DNA of 36,207 bases from Desulfobulbaceae bacterium (GTDB lineage Bacteria > Desulfobacterota > Desulfobulbia > Desulfobulbales > DAOVSZ01). The notes beneath the pieces are model-generated. The model was given only the letters and a program-made list of their open reading frames with translations, ran no database searches and had not been told where the DNA came from. The translations under genes were made by a program, and so were the position numbers. The stretch is from positions 1 through 36,207 of the forward strand of contig DAOVSZ010000001.1 of assembly GCA_030627725.1 (NCBI GenBank), written 5' to 3'. This document shows, one piece after another, positions 32,376 through 36,207 of this stretch; position 1 is the first letter of the stretch; the number at the start of each line of letters is the position of its first letter.

Positions 32376-32974
32376 TAATCCATTACCGACACTACCTTAT
32401 AGCCTGCCTCTTCGAGCGCTTCCGCAACCGCTGTCAAATCGGTTTTCTCAAGCCTGAAATAATAGACCTTCTGCCGTGAGGAGTGACTCTCTGTTGCTAC
32501 ACTGATGATCTCACAGCCATACTCGTTGATGATCCTGGTTACATCTTCAACCCCGCCTTCTTTTCCAACAATCACATCCAGCCTGGAAGACTGTTTGAGA
32601 AGGCCCATTACCTCAATAAAGGCAGACAAAAGATCAGAGGCGGTAATCACACCGACCAGTTTTTTCTTTTCGAGAACAGGCAGACCACCTATTTTATAAT
32701 CATGGATCAATTTGGCAGCCGACTCGATACTGGCATTGGAGTTTATGGTTATCGGATTCAAGACCATCACCTGATGGACAGGAATCTCTTCAACCATGGA
32801 AGGAAACAAGAACTGCCGAAGATCACTCTCGGTGACAAAACCGACAAGCTGATCGTCTTCCATGACAGGAAGGTGCCGAATAGAATGTTTTTTCATCAAC
32901 TGCACTGCATCCTGCAGCAGGGCTGTCCGATTGATGGTAATGGGCTCGTTTTTTATCCAGTTTTTAACTTTCAT
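32375..32974 (-). CDS. CBS-pair protein with C-terminal ACT-like domain
   Basis: A 199-residue cytoplasmic regulator. There are two CBS domains (about residues 1-60, VKNWIKNEPITINRTALLQDAVQLMKKHSIRHLPVM, and 66-125, VMVLNPITINSNASIESAAKLIHDYKIGGLPVL). An ACT-like domain follows (about 132-199, RLDVIVGKEGGVEDVTRIINEYGCEIISVATES). This AcuB-like layout usually binds adenosyl compounds (AMP, ATP, SAM) and an amino acid. The neighbour on the same strand is the DUF39 gene. In methanogens the DUF39 and CBS modules are fused, so I infer that this protein regulates or partners homocysteine synthesis. A 182-base gap with the fold-back repeat separates the two. Confidence 0.85.
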   Translation of the reverse strand: MKVKNWIKNEPITINRTALLQDAVQLMKKHSIRHLPVMEDDQLVGFVTESDLRQFLFPSMVEEIPVHQVMVLNPITINSNASIESAAKLIHDYKIGGLPVLEKKKLVGVITASDLLSAFIEVMGLLKQSSRLDVIVGKEGGVEDVTRIINEYGCEIISVATESHSSRQKVYYFRLEKTDLTAVAEALEEAGYKVVSVMD

Positions 32975-33156
32975 AACATCACGACCGAATTCATCTTTAA
33001 TTAGGATCCAGAACCGGAGCTGAATTGAGAACCCCGGCAGAGTAAATATGTCATGACACGGTAGAATATATTTGACAATATTTCAAGCATGAAAGATTGA
33101 TGGTCGGCTCTTTGCATAATAATCCTTTCCATTCAAAGAAATTTATTTTAGATTCT

Positions 33157-33207
33157 ACACGAAATTGCTGCGCGATTTCGTGTTAAATGCAGCTTTGCCG
33201 TTATAAT
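33157..33207 (+). promoter_or_regulatory. Palindrome and -10 element upstream of pheA
   Basis: ACACGAAAT (33157-33165) and ATTTCGTGT (33175-33183) form a perfect 9-bp inverted repeat with a 9-base centre. A perfect TATAAT lies at 33202-33207, 38 bases before the pheA ATG, with no good -35. The palindrome covers or adjoins the -35 position, as an activator or repressor site would. The rest of the 32975-33244 gap is AT-rich with no gene. Confidence 0.5.
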
Positions 33208-33244
33208 CCGACCTCAACAATATGAGAACCGTATCCAATTAATT

Positions 33245-34327
33245 ATGGCCCAGACACAAGAATCCCTCAAAGACATCCGCAATGAGATTGATGCGATTGA
33301 CACGCAGTTTCTCGCACTGTTGAAAGCACGGCTTGCATGCGCGAAAAAGGTCGGACAGATTAAAAACAGGAGCAAAAGGGCCAAGTGGGACCCTTTACGG
33401 GAAAGGCAGATCTTTGAAAGACTGCTTCAGGAAAATAACGGCGAATTTCCGGAGCAAACCCTTACCAGTATCTTCAGGGAAATCATCACCACCTGCCGAC
33501 TTTCCCAAAAGGAGGTGGATGTCGCCTATCTGGGGCCTGAGGCGACCTTTTCCCATCTCGCCGGCGTCAAATGTTTTGGTCGCTCAGCAACCTACCGGCC
33601 CGTAGAGACTATAGAAGACATCTTTCATGAGGTGGAAAGAGGCCGGGTCCAGTACGGCATTGTGCCGGTAGAGAACTCGATCGAAGGCTCAGTCACCTCC
33701 TCCCTGGACGGATTTATGCAGTGCCGCGTGAAGATCTGCGCCGAGGTCCAGCTCGAGATATCGCACAACCTTGTCAATCAGTCAGGTGAACTCACAGATA
33801 TAAAACTGGTCGCATCTCATGCCCAGCCTCTGGCGCAATGCAGACAATGGCTGAAAAAGAACCTGCCTGATGTCCCTCGACAGAACGTATTCAGTACGGG
33901 AGTGGCTGCCAAGATGGCGGCTGACGATCCGACTGTTGCGGCGATAGCAAGCTCACTTGCAATCAAGACCTACCACCTGCAGGTTGTTGTCAAGGGAGTT
34001 GAAGACTACAGAGGCAACACGACCCGCTTTCTGGTCCTTGGTCAACAATCTCCATCGGCAAGCGGCAAAGACAAGACATCCTTGCTCGTCGGCCTCCTGG
34101 ACCGGCCAGGCGCTCTGCACAATATGCTCACGATATTTGCCGAGCGCGGCATCAACCTGACCAGGATCGAATCCAGGCCGATCAAGAGTCAACCCGGCAA
34201 CTATCTGTTCTTCCTTGATATGCTCGGACATATGAATGATGAAACAATCACCGAGGCATGTCTCCTGCTCAAAGAAAGCTGTTCGTTTTACGAGTGGTTG
34301 GGCTCATACCCCCAAGCGGACAGCTGA
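33245..34327 (+). CDS. pheA: Bifunctional chorismate mutase / prephenate dehydratase
   Basis: Makes prephenate from chorismate and then phenylpyruvate, the precursor of phenylalanine. The 360-residue length matches the P-protein. The N-terminal AroQ mutase is LKDIRNEIDAIDTQFLALLKARLACAKKVGQIK (about residues 8-90). The dehydratase follows, with VAYLGPEATFSHLA, VPVENSIEGSVTSSLDGF and the catalytic NTTRFLVLG. The C-terminal ACT domain has the GALHNML and ESRPIK motifs that bind phenylalanine, so feedback inhibition is expected. There is no clear ribosome binding site before the ATG at 33245. The stop TGA lies inside the inverted copy of the repeat that fills the gap to tsaD. Confidence 0.96.
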   Translation: MAQTQESLKDIRNEIDAIDTQFLALLKARLACAKKVGQIKNRSKRAKWDPLRERQIFERLLQENNGEFPEQTLTSIFREIITTCRLSQKEVDVAYLGPEATFSHLAGVKCFGRSATYRPVETIEDIFHEVERGRVQYGIVPVENSIEGSVTSSLDGFMQCRVKICAEVQLEISHNLVNQSGELTDIKLVASHAQPLAQCRQWLKKNLPDVPRQNVFSTGVAAKMAADDPTVAAIASSLAIKTYHLQVVVKGVEDYRGNTTRFLVLGQQSPSASGKDKTSLLVGLLDRPGALHNMLTIFAERGINLTRIESRPIKSQPGNYLFFLDMLGHMNDETITEACLLLKESCSFYEWLGSYPQADS

Positions 34328-34374
34328 GAAGGAGCCCCATGCACCGAATCTGCGCGCGGTCAGGGCAAACAGCA
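34319..34374 (-). repeat. Inverted, diverged copy of the pheA-tsaD repeat unit
   Basis: GACAGCTGAGAAGG (34319-34332) and GGTCAGGGCAAACAGC (34358-34373) match the reverse complement of the units at 34376-34551, with the same 25-base spacing. The middle has diverged. It supplies the last codon and stop of pheA. Confidence 0.75.
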
Positions 34375-34375
34375 T

Positions 34376-34551
34376 AGGACTACTATAGCTGATTGCCCTG
34401 AGCACACACATCTCCGGCACCTGTGACCACTTCTCAGCTGTCGGCTGCGCCGACATGCTCTTTAGGACTACTATAGCTGATTGCCCTGACCACACACATC
34501 TCCGGCGCCTGTGACACCTTCTCAGCTGTCTGCTGCGCAGACTTGCTCGAC
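34376..34551 (+). repeat. 88-bp tandem duplication between pheA and tsaD
   Basis: Two head-to-tail units (34376-34463 and 34464-34551) begin AGGACTACTATAGCTGATTG and align without gaps, with roughly ten differences. Each holds a hairpin: GTCGGC-TGC-GCCGAC (34440-34454) and GTCTGC-TGC-GCAGAC (34528-34542). The one difference in the stem is compensated on the other side (G-C to T-A). No reading frame is shared. The second unit ends 42 bases before the tsaD ATG. Confidence 0.9.
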
Positions 34552-34593
34552 TCCAGAGATACTACTTTAATAAGGAAGAGGGTATCCCCCAAA

Positions 34594-35607
34594 ATGCTCA
34601 TTTTAGGAATTGAAAGCTCCTGCGATGAGACCGCAGCCGCAGTCCTTGCCGATGGCCGCGACCTGCTCTCAAACGTCATTGACTCGCAGATCGATATACA
34701 TGGAAAATACGGTGGTGTAGTGCCGGAGATTGCCTCTCGAAAACACATCGAGAATATCTATCCGGTGGTGCAGGAGGCATTGACCCGGGCCAATGTCACT
34801 TTAGACGACCTTGACGGTCTGGCGGTCACGCAGGGGCCTGGTCTTGTCGGATCGCTCCTGGTCGGGCTTTCTTTTACCAAGGCCCTCTCTCTGGTCAAAA
34901 AGATACCATATGTGGGCGTGGACCATATGGCCGGGCATCTGCTTTCCGTGCTCCTGGATAATAAGCCGCCTGCTTTTCCCCCTACTTTTCCCTATATAGC
35001 GCTGGTAGCCTCCGGCGGACATTCCAGTCTCTTCTTTGTTGAGGATACGGTCACTTTTCGACTCCTGGGAAGGAGCCGTGACGATGCGGCAGGAGAAGCA
35101 TTTGACAAGGTGGCAAAACTTCTGAAACTTGGCTACCCTGGAGGTCCAATAATCAGCAGAACTGCCGATAATGGAGACCCTGAGGCCATCGCCTTTCCCC
35201 GGGCATGGCTCGGTCCCGAGAGTCTCGATTTCAGTTTCAGCGGCTTGAAGACTGCTGTTGCCAACCACGTCCATCGTGAGGAAAAACAAGGGAGAAGCCT
35301 CAATATCCCTGACATCTGTGCCTCATTTCAGGAGGCCGTGGTCGATGTTCTTACAGAAAAAACGATACGCGCCGGCAGACAGTCAAAGGTCAAAAACCTC
35401 GTCCTTGCCGGTGGTGTTGCTGCAAACCTGCGATTACGCGAACGGATGCAGCAGAGGGGCAAAGAGGAGGGATTTAACGTGTTAATGCCGCCTGTTCACT
35501 TCTGCACGGACAACGCTGCCATGATCGCCCTTGCAGGTTTTCACCATTTTGAAGCAGCTGCAACCACGACATACGATATGGATGTCTACTCCCGGTCACG
35601 GTTTTAA
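34594..35607 (+). CDS. tsaD: tRNA N6-threonylcarbamoyladenosine transferase subunit
   Basis: Transfers threonylcarbamoyl from the TsaC product to A37 of ANN-decoding tRNAs, with TsaB and TsaE. The protein is 337 residues from the ATG at 34594, where the family N-terminus MLILGIESSCDETAAAVL begins; a longer frame from 34543 would run into the repeat. The metal-binding histidines are in DHMAGHLLS (about 110). ASGGHSSLFFV, LDFSFSGLKTAV, LAGGVAANLRLRERM and FCTDNAAMIALAG are all present. GGAAGAGGG lies upstream of the start. It is followed by rsmA after 10 bases. Confidence 0.96.
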   Translation: MLILGIESSCDETAAAVLADGRDLLSNVIDSQIDIHGKYGGVVPEIASRKHIENIYPVVQEALTRANVTLDDLDGLAVTQGPGLVGSLLVGLSFTKALSLVKKIPYVGVDHMAGHLLSVLLDNKPPAFPPTFPYIALVASGGHSSLFFVEDTVTFRLLGRSRDDAAGEAFDKVAKLLKLGYPGGPIISRTADNGDPEAIAFPRAWLGPESLDFSFSGLKTAVANHVHREEKQGRSLNIPDICASFQEAVVDVLTEKTIRAGRQSKVKNLVLAGGVAANLRLRERMQQRGKEEGFNVLMPPVHFCTDNAAMIALAGFHHFEAAATTTYDMDVYSRSRF

Positions 35608-35617
35608 TCACCATACA

Positions 35618-36207
35618 ATGCCTGACAGAAGAAAGACAAAAAAGATCCTCTACGACCGAAAACTTGCCCCGAAAAAAGGATTGGGTCAGAATTTTCTCGT
35701 GTATCGTGAAACTGCGGAACACATCGTGGAAAAGGCGGCGGTGCGGCTGGAAGATACTGTTATCGAACTCGGTGTCGGCCTTGGCAGCCTCACCCACCCC
35801 TTGGCACAGCGAGCAAGAAGGGTTATCGGTCTTGAAATTGACGCCGGCATTATCAGGTTTCAAGAGGAGGAAGGAACCCTTCCCGAGAACGTCACCCTGA
35901 TCCATCAGGACCTCCTCAAGGCTGATTTTCACCAGTTGGCGCACAAAGAGTGTGAAGGCGGCAGACTGAAAATTCTTGCCAACCTGCCATACTCCATCTC
36001 CAACCCGCTCCTTTTCAAACTGATAGAAAACCGCGATGTTGTCGAATGGGCGGTCCTCATGCTGCAGAAAGAGGTCGCACAAAGGCTCACTGCAAAGGTC
36101 GGCACCAAGGAGTATGGCATCCTGTCGGTCCTGCTTGGGGCCAATGCTTCGGTGGAAAAACTGATGCAGCTCGGCCCGGCCCAGTTTCATCCGCGGCCAA
36201 AGGTGGA
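35618..36207 (+). CDS. rsmA: 16S rRNA (adenine1518/1519-N6)-dimethyltransferase, N-terminal part
   Basis: Dimethylates two adjacent adenines near the 3' end of 16S rRNA (KsgA). About 196 residues are visible before the window ends. KKGLGQNFLVYRETAEHIV is the N-terminal family motif. The SAM loop reads ELGVGLGSLTHPLA, where most members have a proline in place of the V. LEIDAGII and HQDLLKADF follow. ILANLPYSISNPLLFKLI holds the catalytic NLPY. The visible end has LGPAQFHPRPKV. The start ATG at 35618 is 10 bases after the tsaD stop. Confidence 0.94.
   Translation, partial: MPDRRKTKKILYDRKLAPKKGLGQNFLVYRETAEHIVEKAAVRLEDTVIELGVGLGSLTHPLAQRARRVIGLEIDAGIIRFQEEEGTLPENVTLIHQDLLKADFHQLAHKECEGGRLKILANLPYSISNPLLFKLIENRDVVEWAVLMLQKEVAQRLTAKVGTKEYGILSVLLGANASVEKLMQLGPAQFHPRPKV

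Noticed and set aside
34376..34551. CRISPR array
   Set aside because: Only two units, 88 bp each, directly adjacent and similar along their whole length, so there are no spacers; no cas genes are nearby.
35474..36190. A 238-codon minus-strand frame over the tsaD end and rsmA
   Set aside because: The plus strand there encodes conserved TsaD and RsmA motifs; the minus frame is a shadow.

Overview
The window is ordinary chromosomal DNA from what looks like a mesophilic, anaerobic member of the Desulfobacterota (former Deltaproteobacteria). I infer this from the gene set: futalosine-pathway menaquinone genes, the COG1900/DUF39 sulfide-incorporation protein, a LarE-type sulfurtransferase, very large multi-receiver hybrid kinases, and a psd-leuA-leuB-asd-rsmD-coaD order. 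No 16S or other decisive marker is present, so a finer placement is not supported. Composition is moderate in GC, with AT-rich intergenic gaps.

Layout. (1) 1-11499, minus strand: a biosynthetic block read in the order TPR membrane protein, panC, panD, mqnB, mqnD, [gap with hairpin], ilvB, ilvN, [304-base gap with a MITE-like element and an intrinsic terminator], psd, leuA, leuB, asd, rsmD, coaD (cut by the window edge). It covers pantothenate/CoA, menaquinone, branched-chain amino acids, phosphatidylethanolamine and aspartate semialdehyde. ilvC, leuC, leuD and pssA are not here. (2) 11651-12991, plus: xseA without xseB. (3) 13165-21700, plus: a sensory block. A solute-binding lipoprotein overlaps a 1519-residue triple-receiver hybrid kinase, followed by a CheR methyltransferase. 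A separate receiver-kinase-receiver gene is split by a frameshift in a G7 run. A 66-residue protein follows. (4) 21797-27630: a nitroreductase, a three-domain ACP/acyl-AMP ligase/acyltransferase, a convergent Bax-like glucosaminidase preceded by an overlapping 57-residue ORF, and a PAS protein followed by a 30-residue membrane peptide with a near-perfect ribosome binding site. (5) 27700-29900: MFS exporter, tRNA-Pro(CGG), HU. (6) 30098-32974, minus: a CBS-ACT protein, the DUF39 homocysteine-synthesis protein and LarE, a probable sulfur-handling group. (7) 33245-36207, plus: pheA, tsaD and rsmA (cut by the window edge).

How the genes relate: asd supplies aspartate semialdehyde, the likely acceptor for the sulfide-incorporation route represented by the DUF39 and CBS proteins 29 kb away. 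panC/panD feed coaD at the far end of the same strand. mqnB/mqnD serve a menaquinone-based respiratory chain.

The most unusual material is non-coding. There is an 88-bp tandem duplication with a third, inverted copy between pheA and tsaD, carrying a hairpin whose stem differs by a compensated base pair. There is a 125-bp fold-back repeat abutting the CBS gene stop. Two MITE-like elements share terminal words of the form GTAACYATTCA. Many gaps also hold short degenerate tandem words of 6-9 bases. I did not find a clearly new defence, CRISPR or phage system here.
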